Source: JANRKF01 sp033763575
GTDB lineage: Bacteria > Pseudomonadota > Alphaproteobacteria > Rickettsiales > SXRF01
Assembly (NCBI GenBank): GCA_033763575.1
Contig: JANRKF010000007.1
Span: 1 to 57,944 of the forward strand
Direction of reading: 5' to 3'
DNA length: 57,944 nucleotides
Shown here: positions 32,940 through 40,926 of the stretch, piece by piece
Layout of the letters: every line of letters begins with the position of its first letter
Numbering within the stretch: the first letter of the stretch is position 1
Program-made: the position numbers and the translations under genes
The notes under the pieces: generated by a model
Database searches by the model: none
What the model was told of the DNA's origin: nothing
Seen by the model: the letters and a program-made list of their open reading frames with translations, nothing else

Positions 32940-33314
32940 TCATTTTTCTTTATCCATTTCGGCTGTTTGTCGCACGATTGAGCACATGAGGCGTTTCATC
33001 AGCGGGTCGGGGATTTTTCGGAAATACGTCAGCAGGTATTTCTCAAAAAATTCATCCGTCACGCCGGCAATAAAATCCTCATTGTGTTTTCCAAAATCAT
33101 AGAGCCCGATAAAAAAATCGCTGACCGGGCAGTCAAAAAATTCGCTGAATATAAAAAGCTCATCGATGTTCATGATGGCTTTGCCGCTTTCCAAATCATG
33201 GACATGCATCGGCTCCAGCTCCACCATACGCGCGAGCTGATCTGCATTCAAATTCGCAGCTATCATTTTGTCTGAAAGTGCGCTGCCAACGCATATACTA
33301 CGAGGGCTTGTCAT
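32940..33314 (-). CDS. XRE-family transcriptional regulator
   Basis: 124 residues. Helix-turn-helix: SDKMIAANLNADQLARMVELEPMHVHDLESG with MNIDELFIFSEFFDCPVSDFF. It heads the minus-strand operon 33314-31346. The divergent XRE gene at 33534 shares the upstream region, which carries a 10-bp inverted repeat at 33442-33478. Confidence 0.75.
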   Translation of the reverse strand: MTSPRSICVGSALSDKMIAANLNADQLARMVELEPMHVHDLESGKAIMNIDELFIFSEFFDCPVSDFFIGLYDFGKHNEDFIAGVTDEFFEKYLLTYFRKIPDPLMKRLMCSIVRQTAEMDKEK

Positions 33315-33441
33315 TTTTTTTACCCTCTAAGTTAGTCGTTGCTGCACCTCGCACCTGGTGCTGTAGCCGACCATAACTCCCCCATTGGTTAATTTTGTTA
33401 ATCCTTTTTTCTGGTCCATTTTTGTAAAAAAGTACACAGAT

Positions 33442-33478
33442 TTCTCGAAAAATAGGAGATTTTCTGACTTTTCGAGAA
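33442..33478. promoter_or_regulatory. inverted repeat operator candidate
   Basis: TTCTCGAAAA (33442-33451) and TTTTCGAGAA (33469-33478) form a perfect 10-bp inverted repeat with a 17-bp spacer, between two divergent XRE genes. Length and position fit an operator for one of them. Confidence 0.5.
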
Positions 33479-33533
33479 CTTTAATTTGCACTCCTTGCTA
33501 GTTTTCATCTCATTAACCTACGCAGGTAAACCG

Positions 33534-33797
33534 ATGAAAATGCAAAAAAACTTATGCGGCAAGCGGGTGAGAATGGCGCGCATAGATAAGGAAATGACAC
33601 AAACTGACTTGTCAGCGGCGTTGTCGGTGGACTTGGAAATGGAGATTTCCACTAAGGCCTTATCACGCCTGGAAATGGGCCATCGTCTTGTGCGCGACAT
33701 CGAGCTGGTTGCGCTCTCAAAAATTTTGGGCGTATCGATTGAATGGCTGGTGCTGGGCAATAAAGGCGAGAAGCCTGATAGCCATCTTAGTGATTGA
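33534..33797 (+). CDS. small XRE-family regulator (paralogue of the gene at 13754)
   Basis: 87 residues from the ATG at 33534. Helix-turn-helix TQTDLSAALSVDLEMEISTKA with VRDIELVALSKILGVSIEWLVLG. It is nearly co-linear with the regulator at 13754 (shared LCGxRVxxAR, EMTQTDLSAALSVD, IEWLVLGNKGE). It precedes the structured stretch at 33836-34035. Confidence 0.8.
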   Translation: MKMQKNLCGKRVRMARIDKEMTQTDLSAALSVDLEMEISTKALSRLEMGHRLVRDIELVALSKILGVSIEWLVLGNKGEKPDSHLSD

Positions 33798-33835
33798 GGC
33801 GCTGCCGCACAATAATAGTTCATAACACCATACCA

Positions 33836-34035
33836 CAGGCTATGGGGAAGTAGCCTGCGTCTGAATTGCGTTTCAGGAAAAACCACCAAGAGCTGGTGGC
33901 CGGAAGTTCAAAAACCGCCAGTGGACGGCGCGGCAATCTTTAGCCGCGAGGCTTGGACATACACTGCCGCCTCCCGGCCATAAAGACCGTAGGCGACCTA
34001 TGTTTGCGGCTTGGGTCATGCCGCCACTGGGAGGG
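33836..34035. ncRNA. candidate structured RNA (dense hairpin array)
   Basis: Perfect hairpins follow one another: CAGGCTA/TAGCCTG (33836-33857), CTGAA/TTCAG (33861-33876), CCACCA/TGGTGG (33883-33899), CGCC/GGCG (33916-33930), CGCGGC/GCCGCG (33929-33948), TAGG/CCTA (33990-34000) and GCGGC/GCCGC (34006-34024). CCTCCC (33970-33975) can pair with GGGAGG (34029-34034) to enclose the last two. It lies in a 320-bp gap between two genes. Strand and family are unknown; a short minus-strand ORF across it is not preferred. Confidence 0.4.
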
Positions 34036-34117
34036 TTTTGAATCCCTGGAACGATCCCCATCGCTCCGCAGCAGACCATATAAAGGTTAATAAGGGGAGT
34101 CAATCAGAAGATACTGG

Positions 34118-34390
34118 TTAGCGAAGCAAATCAGGGTTAGAGAGGTAGCCGTGCATTGCAATCCCACGGTTTCCGATCAGCGATTTTAGGGTCAGCTTGA
34201 ATTGGTGGATGAGTTCATTGGTATTTAGCTGTGCTCCGGTCTTTTCGGCGAGAGCTGTAATTTTTTGTCCGAAATGGTCAAATATTTCTTCCATATCATC
34301 ATGGGACAGCGCACGAGTGGCTTGCACCCATTGCAAAAATGTGGCATTGGCGGATGCCGGAAAATGATATGTATTATTTACATCGTGCAT
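34118..34390 (-). CDS. hypothetical protein downstream of AraC regulator
   Basis: 90 residues from ATG 34390, which has a GAGGGAGAA site. Predicted helical: FLQWVQATRALSHDDMEEIFDHFGQKITALAEKTG, then NELIHQFKLTLKSLI. No family recognised. It follows the AraC gene by 51 bp on the same strand and may be its target or co-transcribed. Confidence 0.55.
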   Translation of the reverse strand: MHDVNNTYHFPASANATFLQWVQATRALSHDDMEEIFDHFGQKITALAEKTGAQLNTNELIHQFKLTLKSLIGNRGIAMHGYLSNPDLLR

Positions 34391-34441
34391 GATAATTCTC
34401 CCTCGTAATTGGTTTGGACACGGACAACCATGTGTTGTCAT

Positions 34442-35398
34442 TTAATCAAGTAACTCAACCGTTTGGCGAACAATATCGTGCGATTGCTTTAGTTGTGCGT
34501 CTGCTTGCTTTTCTTCTAAACGATCGAAGATTGTTAACTGTGCATCGTTTAGAATTTTGACCCGCATTTGCCGGGGTGACAGTCCAAAGGATTGCCTGAA
34601 TAAATGGGTGAAATGACTCTGCGTTGCAAAGCCGCATCCATAGGCAATCTCTGCGACGGTCTGATTGCTTCCTTGCACCAGCGCCTTTGCATGATCCAAC
34701 CGGCAGCGCCGCACGAATTGCTGAGGTGTGATGCCGAGGGTGCGCTTAAAGAGGCGACAAAAATGAAACTGGCTCACGCAGGCATGGCTGGCTAATTCCT
34801 TGTTGCTGATTCTTTTGTCCAAATTATTAACGACGAAAGCGCGCAGTGTTTCTATGCGTTTAAGAGGTAGCGTTTTCTGAAAACCGTGATGCTCCGGCTC
34901 CTCAAGCAGCGTATGCAAGAGCTGGATGCACAAAGCGCGCGCCATTGTTTCGACATACAGAACGGACAGCGCATCGGTTTCATACACCTTCTCAACAATG
35001 GCCTGGAATAGAGACTCAACTAGCGGATCACGGTGCTTAAAAACCTTCTTAAACATCATGTCCGGGTGGATTGCTATTCCAACGGAAGCGGCGACATTAA
35101 GGATATAGTCTATATCGATGCAAACGGAGGCGCAATTTACCTTACCCTTTATCGACCAGTGAATATCGGCGTGCGGCGGCGTAATAAAAATATCGCCCCG
35201 CTTTATTGCTCCAGTTTCAAGCTGCCCATCAATCGTGCGCGTAAACTCCGCATCGGCACTCAACACCATGCCAATAAAGTAGAACCTATCGCTTCGGAAT
35301 TTATGCTGGATGTTTTCGTTGGAACATAAGACGACGCTCAAATTTAATAGCACCATCTCGGCAACCGGCTTCGCCGGCGATAACAATTTGTGAGGCAT
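34442..35398 (-). CDS. AraC-family transcriptional regulator
   Basis: 318 residues. The C-terminal double helix-turn-helix lies at about 205-300: ISNKELASHACVSQFHFCRLFK then LGITPQQFVRRCRLDHAK and TVAEIAYGCGFATQSHFTHLF..SFGLSPRQMR. The N-terminal domain is a cupin-like ligand-binding fold (GQLETGAIKRGDIFITPPHADIHW). A Fur-box-like sequence lies 98 bp upstream of the start, which would fit an iron-linked regulator of the PchR type, but the ligand is not evident. Confidence 0.9.
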   Translation of the reverse strand: MPHKLLSPAKPVAEMVLLNLSVVLCSNENIQHKFRSDRFYFIGMVLSADAEFTRTIDGQLETGAIKRGDIFITPPHADIHWSIKGKVNCASVCIDIDYILNVAASVGIAIHPDMMFKKVFKHRDPLVESLFQAIVEKVYETDALSVLYVETMARALCIQLLHTLLEEPEHHGFQKTLPLKRIETLRAFVVNNLDKRISNKELASHACVSQFHFCRLFKRTLGITPQQFVRRCRLDHAKALVQGSNQTVAEIAYGCGFATQSHFTHLFRQSFGLSPRQMRVKILNDAQLTIFDRLEEKQADAQLKQSHDIVRQTVELLD

Positions 35399-35495
35399 AA
35401 GCGTACCTATTGTGACTAAGTTTTGTCACCACGCAGGGCTCACGCAGATTCTAACCTTTTCTCATAGCAAGATGTTTTTACATGAACCCAATCGT

Positions 35496-35514
35496 AATGA
35501 GAACCATTCGCATT
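35496..35514. promoter_or_regulatory. Fur-box-like site
   Basis: AATGAGAACCATTCGCATT is close to the 19-bp Fur consensus (GATAATGATAATCATTATC) in its AATGAGAA and CATT halves. It lies upstream of the AraC gene and just beyond the end of the ParB-like gene. Iron control of the AraC gene is inferred. Confidence 0.45.
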
Positions 35515-35564
35515 CTAATATAAACCATATCGAATTTCCATTATAGCGCAGGCCTGGCGGTTTC

Positions 35565-36461
35565 TCATCCGATGGATTTCATTTCGGCGAGCTTTTGGTA
35601 CTGGCCTAAAATTTCCGGGTGGTGCGTCTGCAAATGCTTCACGATACGCGGGTTCTCTAGCAGGGTAACGATGAAATTTTTTGCTAGTGTAAGGTTAAAC
35701 ACTTCCTTGGCGTAAGTTTTCTCCGCTTCTTTTTGTGCTTCATAACGCATTTCGATCTGCATCATGTCGATGCCATCCGCACCTTTAATTTCCTTGGGCT
35801 TATTAGGATTTATCAGCTGTTCCTTTGGAGTATGAATCAGGATGGCCTTGGCATAGGAGATTGAATAGGTGCGCGCTTGAATCATCAATTGAGCCGCTTC
35901 GATCTGGCGTAGTGGCTTCATGCGGCGAAGCAAAGAGAATGCACCGGCTGCTACCATTTTGTCTTTCAGCAGTTCCACAGCCTCCGGGCAGATGCCTTCA
36001 ATAAGATTGCGTTTACGCACAATACTGCCCACGTCCAGATTCAGCACTTTTGCCAAATGCTCTTCGGAAACCAGCTTTACCGCCTTTTGCACCATTCGAT
36101 GTTCCTGAATGGTCGAGAGGCGGTTAACATGCTTATTATAAGTAAAGGCCTCGTCATCAGTAGATACCAAGCATTCCACTTCACTACCGCCCACTTGCCG
36201 CAGTGCTTCAAGGCGCAGATGACCGTCAAGCAGCATGTATTTCCCGCCGGCTTTGCTATGCGACACTACCGGCGGTTCGATAATGCCAATCTCGCGCACC
36301 GATGAAACAATCTGCTTAAACTTTTCACTCGATAAAACCTTGGGCTCCAGCACTTTTAAGGAAGCAATCTGATCCAGCCGCAAGGTGATGGTCTGGGTGT
36401 CAAACCCAATTTTCATCGTGCCATCCGGCATACGGGTTTTGGGTGGTCTGCCGCGCTTCAT
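35565..36461 (-). CDS. ParB/RepB-like partition-type protein (second of pair)
   Basis: 298 residues. ParB-N-type domain at about 30-130 (IASLKVLEPKVLS, IGIIEPPVVSH, YMLLDGHLRLEALRQVGGSEVECLV). A helix-turn-helix region follows (QEHRMVQKAVKLVSEEHLAKVLNL) and a RepB-like C-terminal region. It is coupled to the upstream ParB-like gene by an ATGA overlap. Such pairs next to large serine recombinases occur on alphaproteobacterial islands. Roles in DNA bridging or maintenance of the excised element are inferred. Confidence 0.8.
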   Translation of the reverse strand: MKRGRPPKTRMPDGTMKIGFDTQTITLRLDQIASLKVLEPKVLSSEKFKQIVSSVREIGIIEPPVVSHSKAGGKYMLLDGHLRLEALRQVGGSEVECLVSTDDEAFTYNKHVNRLSTIQEHRMVQKAVKLVSEEHLAKVLNLDVGSIVRKRNLIEGICPEAVELLKDKMVAAGAFSLLRRMKPLRQIEAAQLMIQARTYSISYAKAILIHTPKEQLINPNKPKEIKGADGIDMMQIEMRYEAQKEAEKTYAKEVFNLTLAKNFIVTLLENPRIVKHLQTHHPEILGQYQKLAEMKSIG

Positions 36462-37348
36462 GCTTTTGCCTCCACCAATTCCCTGAGCTGTTTCGGCATA
36501 GTGGTAATCTTTTCGGCGCGCAGCAACGTATTAAAATGGTCATCCTGCAACAGCTGGCGCATACCTTCGACAACGAAAGTAAGCGAATCATTTACCACGC
36601 GGGCTTTCTGCTCAAATTTCTGCATACGCTCAGCCTCCTTGCGGTATAGGCGGGCTAAATCCTGTCCTGATACTTTGGCGTCCCGGCTTTTGCGGGGTGT
36701 TTGCTTGCCACTTCGGAAGCCTTTGCCTCGGCGCCGACGCATATCGAGCAGCTGTTGTACGAATAGCAATTTTTTGCCACGCAGCAGATTTTGCTCATAG
36801 GCTTCCTGCAATGCCAGCTGCTCGTCGTCTGGTGAGGCAGCAATTTTCACTGCCACACTCACCGGGATCTGACTGCTTTCAACGGCGGCCAGGAGTCGTT
36901 CTTCGCCGCGCTCCAACAGATTCAGCACGGCATTAACATAATCAAGGCTAAGGCCGGTTTTTGTGGCAATATCCTTCGGCTCGTATTCCTTGCGGAGAAT
37001 TTCGATGCCCTGTAGCAGATCAAGCGGGCGGTGTAGTGGCCTGGCTATATTTTCCACAAGGCTCATAATCAGCGCCTCTTTTTCAGTAGCGTCAATGATG
37101 CGCGCAGGGATTTTAGATTGTCCGCAGGCCATAAACGCTTCGACACGCCCTTGGCCGCATACGAGCTCATATTCTTTGCCTGGGTGCTTTGTAGAGCGCT
37201 TCACGGTGATCGGGCGCTTCAAGCCCACCTTTGTCATATTTTCAGTTATTTCTACAAAGGTCTTTTTGTTGCGCACGCGCGGGTTCAAAAAATAAATGCT
37301 ATCGACAGGTATCATTTCGATAGGCGCAGGTTTTTTCTGCGTACTCAT
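36458..37348 (-). CDS. ParB/RepB-like partition-type protein (first of pair)
   Basis: 296 residues. ParB-N-type motifs: IPVDSIYFLNPRVRN, VGLKRPITVKRS, YELVCGQGRVEAFMACG, IMSLVENIARPLHRPLDLLQGIEIL. The GxGR-like box and VENIARPLHRPL (compare ENIQRxDLxP) are characteristic. A helix-turn-helix follows at ATKTGLSLDYVNAVLNLLERGE. It overlaps both neighbours by 4 bp (ATGA), so recombinase and both ParB-like proteins are made from one message. Confidence 0.85.
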   Translation of the reverse strand: MSTQKKPAPIEMIPVDSIYFLNPRVRNKKTFVEITENMTKVGLKRPITVKRSTKHPGKEYELVCGQGRVEAFMACGQSKIPARIIDATEKEALIMSLVENIARPLHRPLDLLQGIEILRKEYEPKDIATKTGLSLDYVNAVLNLLERGEERLLAAVESSQIPVSVAVKIAASPDDEQLALQEAYEQNLLRGKKLLFVQQLLDMRRRRGKGFRSGKQTPRKSRDAKVSGQDLARLYRKEAERMQKFEQKARVVNDSLTFVVEGMRQLLQDDHFNTLLRAEKITTMPKQLRELVEAKA

Positions 37349-38943
37349 GCCGCCTCCTTAATTGCAACTGGCTGGGTCATTAGGAAAAACGGCTCTAAAT
37401 CGTCAAAGCGATAGGCATCCAAGGCGATGCTGTTCTGCTCTAAAAGCCTGATGCTAGGCTGTTCAATGTCTAGGCCGGGTAGTAGATAGTAATCTAACGG
37501 CTGATCGTTGCGCTCATCCATGCGTATGGCGATGGTGATGTCAGGTCGCAGGCTGGTATCAAAATGGATTTTCCAGCGGAAACTTCCTGCCTGGGATTGC
37601 TGGCATCGGCAAATGACGATAGAGGCTTTTAGCAGGCCGTTGATTGTCAACAGATCAGTCGCAGCATCGCGCTGCACAATGCCACCCATATCGTGAATTT
37701 CCTTAATGGTATCTTCTACAATCTCGCTATGAAGCTCGCGCAGGCGGCGGTTCACCTCGACAAACTGATAATCAAAACCGGACGTGTAGCCGATGAGCTG
37801 ATAGGCGCGCCGCAAACTGCCGAAGCGATAGCTATAGGCCGTGCTGGAGGGCATACCTTCGGTTTCATTAATGACCACGCCAGAAAGCCAGCCGGTGCGC
37901 TCTTGCAATGCGCGTAACAAATCCAGCATTTCATCGTCCGTAAGCCTTTTGCTGCGATTATAGATAATGCGCTGCGCCTCATAAAAATACTGCGGCTCCA
38001 CAACAGCGGGGAATGCTCTTTCCTTGCGCACCCACATATCAGGCGGGTTATGCACTCGGCGCTTTTTCAGCTTAAAGGACGTGCGGTTAAAGAGATAATT
38101 GCCGATATATTTTTCATTGGTAAGCACCTGATGCACCGTGCTGCGCGTCCACGGGCGCTCGTAATCCGTCAGGATGCCGCGCTGGTTCAGCACAGCCATG
38201 ATCTCACTTTCGTTCATATCTTCTTCAACGAAAGCGCGGTACATCCACTGCACGGTTTCGATTTCCTCCGACGGGCCAGGAACAAGTACCACCCGATCAT
38301 CTTGCAAGCTCTTGCGCTGCCTACGCTGGAGGATGCCTTTTTCTTCACCATGCTCGCTGATAAGCATCCGGCGCAGCCCGTATCCAGCTGGGCCACACAT
38401 CTTGAATCCTTTCTCAAGGAGGGTACATTGCCCACCAAATACCTTTACTGATAGCTCGCGGCTAAATTCGCCTGCCATCGAACGCTTTACGCTTTTAATG
38501 ATGGTGGAGACAGGGCTGCCGTCATTCTCAAATTGCTCAGCTACATACTGCACATCGATGCCGGAGCGCCGGCAGATATATTCATAATAAGCGCTTTCGT
38601 CTGCATCTTGAAATCGCCCCCAGCGCGTTACGTCCAAGACCAGGATTACAGAAAACTCCGCCATGCCGGATTGCACATGCTCAATGAGCTGCTTAAGCGC
38701 GTCTCGCCCATCGATGCTTAAGCCACTTTTGCCGGAATCAGAGTATGTTTTGACGATTTTAACGTGCCGTCGATCTGCATATTCCCTAATCGTCTTTTCT
38801 TGATTTTCCGTGGAATATTTCTGGTGGTCGGTGCTCATGCGCACATACATGGCACCGCATTTCTCTACCGGGCTGGTCGGTTGAGCGGTATCGGAAGGGC
38901 GACGCCGTTTTGCGCCTGACTGAGGTGGAGATGTGCGATGCAT
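37345..38943 (-). CDS. large serine recombinase (site-specific integrase)
   Basis: 532 residues. Catalytic domain at about 30-175: AMYVRMSTDHQKYSTENQ holds the nucleophile Ser, then VILVLDVTRWGRFQDADE and KRSMAGEFSRELSVKVF. A recombinase domain follows (GPAGYGLRRML to LNQRGILTDYERPWTRSTVHQVLTNEKYIGN). No clear four-Cys zinc ribbon is seen, unlike phage integrases such as phiC31. The C-terminal part is specific to this subgroup. It probably inserts and excises the island. Nearby candidate target: the tRNA-Leu locus at 40.3-40.8 kb. Confidence 0.9.
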   Translation of the reverse strand: MHRTSPPQSGAKRRRPSDTAQPTSPVEKCGAMYVRMSTDHQKYSTENQEKTIREYADRRHVKIVKTYSDSGKSGLSIDGRDALKQLIEHVQSGMAEFSVILVLDVTRWGRFQDADESAYYEYICRRSGIDVQYVAEQFENDGSPVSTIIKSVKRSMAGEFSRELSVKVFGGQCTLLEKGFKMCGPAGYGLRRMLISEHGEEKGILQRRQRKSLQDDRVVLVPGPSEEIETVQWMYRAFVEEDMNESEIMAVLNQRGILTDYERPWTRSTVHQVLTNEKYIGNYLFNRTSFKLKKRRVHNPPDMWVRKERAFPAVVEPQYFYEAQRIIYNRSKRLTDDEMLDLLRALQERTGWLSGVVINETEGMPSSTAYSYRFGSLRRAYQLIGYTSGFDYQFVEVNRRLRELHSEIVEDTIKEIHDMGGIVQRDAATDLLTINGLLKASIVICRCQQSQAGSFRWKIHFDTSLRPDITIAIRMDERNDQPLDYYLLPGLDIEQPSIRLLEQNSIALDAYRFDDLEPFFLMTQPVAIKEAA

Positions 38944-39199
38944 TAACCACCTTGGCTTTTATCCACAAAAAGCTGATGCCGCCGGGCGAATTTGCCTATG
39001 TCATCTGCTTGTTTTGTGAGAGATTTTTCGTTCTGGTGAGCGGCTTTGCGCACATACCGGGCGGTTTTGCTATTTTGTCCCAATTCGGGAAGGCGTCGTT
39101 TATCGCCTGAGTAGGGAGTGTTCGTATGATGCATTTGTAATGGCCGTTTCCATAAGGGCAGCTGTGCCTTCCTGAGAAATTTAATCAGGAGGTTTTTCA

Positions 39200-39838
39200 A
39201 TGTCCCTTTCTAAAAACGACCAACTTTTTCCCAGCGATACGCCGACGCAATCCACGCAAAAAATCGCTAATTCAATCGCAAAGGTGCTGCGCCAGGATTA
39301 CGGTGAGATAAGCTCTGCCGTGAAGCGAATCGGGCGTATTACTGGTGTTCACCCGCGCGCAATTCGTAACTGGTATGAAGGACGCAATGCCCCGAATTCT
39401 CTGCATCTCTTGATGCTTGCACGCTCGTCACCAAACGTCTTGCGGGTATTGTTAGAGCTGATCGGTTATGGACATCTTGCAGAGTCTATCAACTGGGTAA
39501 AAATCTCACCAAATAGACCTTTGCATCCTTCCAGCGTCAGTGAAGATGCCGAAATTTATGGTGAAAAATTTTTCACCATAAACGTCATGACTACACCGGA
39601 TATTGCAGCAAAGCTCAATCAAAGGCAGCTCTGGTTTCTCGGTCTTTTACAAGCAGGCGAGGAAGCAAAGCCCAACCACATTGTAACAACCTGGGAGGTG
39701 ACGCTGCGCACAGCGCGAGCTGATGTCACCGGCCTAATGAAAAGGCAGCTAATTTGCTTTGTCGGAGCTAAGAAAAATGGCAAGTACGCTTTAGCCAAAA
39801 TAGCCTCCCCTATTAGAATGGGAGAGCAGGAAACCTAG
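39200..39838 (+). CDS. HTH-containing regulatory protein
   Basis: 212 residues with an AGGAGG site. Residues about 25-75 resemble a helix-turn-helix (DYGEISSAVKRIGRITGVHPRAIRNWYEG RNAPNSLHLLMLAR). The C-terminal part looks like a second winged-helix domain (LNQRQLWFLGLLQAGEEAKPNHI, TARADVTGLMKRQLICFVG, KNGKYALA). It is divergent from the recombinase operon with 256 bp between, containing no other gene, so it may regulate excision. Confidence 0.65.
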   Translation: MSLSKNDQLFPSDTPTQSTQKIANSIAKVLRQDYGEISSAVKRIGRITGVHPRAIRNWYEGRNAPNSLHLLMLARSSPNVLRVLLELIGYGHLAESINWVKISPNRPLHPSSVSEDAEIYGEKFFTINVMTTPDIAAKLNQRQLWFLGLLQAGEEAKPNHIVTTWEVTLRTARADVTGLMKRQLICFVGAKKNGKYALAKIASPIRMGEQET

Positions 39839-39919
39839 GAAAACCGCCGATTTTTTGGAATCCGCCTTTGAAAGGGGAGTGGTATTGCGACGACGCAAAA
39901 CTGGCTGGATTATACCAGT

Positions 39920-40243
39920 CTAGTTTAACTCTTTTTTGGTATTTGCTATAAACTCTTGCATCTGTTCGGCAGGCATATCGTGCTTTTTGGCGTTACGGAT
40001 TACTCGGAAAAAATTTCTTAAAACGTACAATTCGTTGCCACTGACCTGGCAAACCTCGCAAGGGCCTCCCCAAGTGCGCTTTGCGCAGGTGCATTTAGCC
40101 GGGGCGTCTTTAAGCGCAGCTTTTAATTTCCGCTGTGTTACGCCGATCATTTTGGAGTCGCTAATGCTATTGTCGATCGGCCTGATGGTATCGATGCTGT
40201 CGAAAAAATCTCGCAATACAATTCGTTCTAAATCATAGCTCAT
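39920..40243 (-). CDS. hypothetical protein with four-Cys motif
   Basis: 107 residues. The CTCAKRTWGGPCEVC sequence (two Cys pairs) could bind zinc. The rest is helical (NELYVLRNFFRVIRNAKK, EQMQEFIANTKKEL). The start has only a weak ribosome-binding site. Last protein gene of the accessory region, ending before the intron-containing tRNA. No family recognised. Confidence 0.5.
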   Translation of the reverse strand: MSYDLERIVLRDFFDSIDTIRPIDNSISDSKMIGVTQRKLKAALKDAPAKCTCAKRTWGGPCEVCQVSGNELYVLRNFFRVIRNAKKHDMPAEQMQEFIANTKKELN

Positions 40244-40270
40244 AAATAGTATTCCAGCAGCGGTAGGTTA

Positions 40271-40578
40271 TGGTGCTCGCGGCCGGAATCGAACCGGCAT
40301 GAGGAAACCCTCGACGGATTTTCTTACCAACCACAACTTTCGTTGCCGCTCTGCGGGAGAGCGTTTGTGGTCTGGACTATACCTTCACCATTGCCAGGGG
40401 AGGCGTTAGGTGCTGCCCGTCTAGTCTCTACACCTTCCTGATCGCTCAGGCTTGGCTCGGTATTGGCATCAGCCGGAGCTGGAAGCGTTCACCGAATTTG
40501 AGCAGTTCTACTTCCGGCGTTTCCACCGGAGCACTCAATTTTCAAGTCCGTTGCGTCTACCAATTCCGCCACGCGAGC
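40271..40578 (-). tRNA. tRNA-Leu(UAA) interrupted by a group I intron
   Basis: Exon 1 is 40578-40544 (35 nt) and exon 2 is 40322-40271 (52 nt), including encoded CCA. Joined, they give an 87-nt tRNA-Leu. The acceptor stem is perfect (GCTCGCG / CGCGAGC), the anticodon stem is ACGGA/TCCGT with loop CTTAAAA (anticodon UAA), and there is a long variable arm and a normal T-arm (GCCGGTTCGATTCCGGC). The intron splits the anticodon after U34, the same position as in cyanobacterial and plastid tRNA-Leu(UAA). Confidence 0.9.
40323..40543 (-). ncRNA. group I self-splicing intron in tRNA-Leu(UAA)
   Basis: 221 nt between the U of exon 1 and the AAAA of exon 2, with G as its last nucleotide, as group I introns require. 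Core elements visible on the minus strand: CCGAGCCAAGCC (Q-like), GAGACTAGACGGGCAGC (R; near 40412-40429) and AAGGTATAGTCC (S; near 40373-40385), where GACTA and TAGTC form P7. The opening GAAAATTGAG and the CTCAAATTC element match cyanobacterial tRNA-Leu introns (IC3 type). No homing endonuclease ORF is present. Confidence 0.9.
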
Positions 40579-40730
40579 TTAGAAACCTTCTAACCGGAAA
40601 ACTGCAAAACACCAAATTTTTCTGGTGATGTTGCGGTGATGTTGCGAGATATTTTTGCCGATTTAACCAAAAATAGCCGTTTCGTATCCTCCTGTATTGT
40701 CGTCACTTTGCAATTCACCCAAAATAGCAG

Positions 40731-40787
40731 GGTCTTAGACCTCACTGATTTTAAGTCTGTTGCGTCTACCAATTCCGCCACGCGAGC
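40731..40787 (-). pseudogene. truncated tRNA-Leu (5' part only)
   Basis: The first 29 nt (from 40787) are identical to the intact tRNA-Leu at 40578. The sequence then continues AGACTTAAAATCAGT (uninterrupted UAA anticodon, one A-A mismatch in the anticodon stem) and a GGTC-TAA-GACC variable arm. The T-arm and 3' acceptor strand are absent. This is a broken, intron-less copy, on the chromosome side of the intact gene. Confidence 0.75.
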
Positions 40788-40926
40788 CCATGGGAAGCTG
40801 TCATAGCGGCAAGCGGCTGTACTATCCATCCTTTTTTGCATTATCTTCGCGTTTTTTGCCCAACTATCCCCTTTATTTTCCAGATAAATAGTATAATATA
40901 TCTTTACAATATCACCCGATAAAGAG

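Noticed and set aside
33873..34103. 76-residue minus-strand open frame across the hairpin array
   Set aside because: No ribosome-binding site and a composition dictated by the hairpins; a structured RNA explains the region better. Similar short peptides are sometimes annotated in prophages, so a small coding role is not fully excluded.
40620..40650. Tandem GGTGATGTTGC repeat near the broken tRNA as an att core
   Set aside because: Only two copies of 11 bp and no matching copy visible elsewhere in the window; too little to call an attachment site.
40590..40841. 83-residue minus-strand open frame with ARVAELVDATDLKSVR
   Set aside because: It runs through the broken tRNA-Leu; this peptide is a known false ORF pattern across tRNA-Leu genes.
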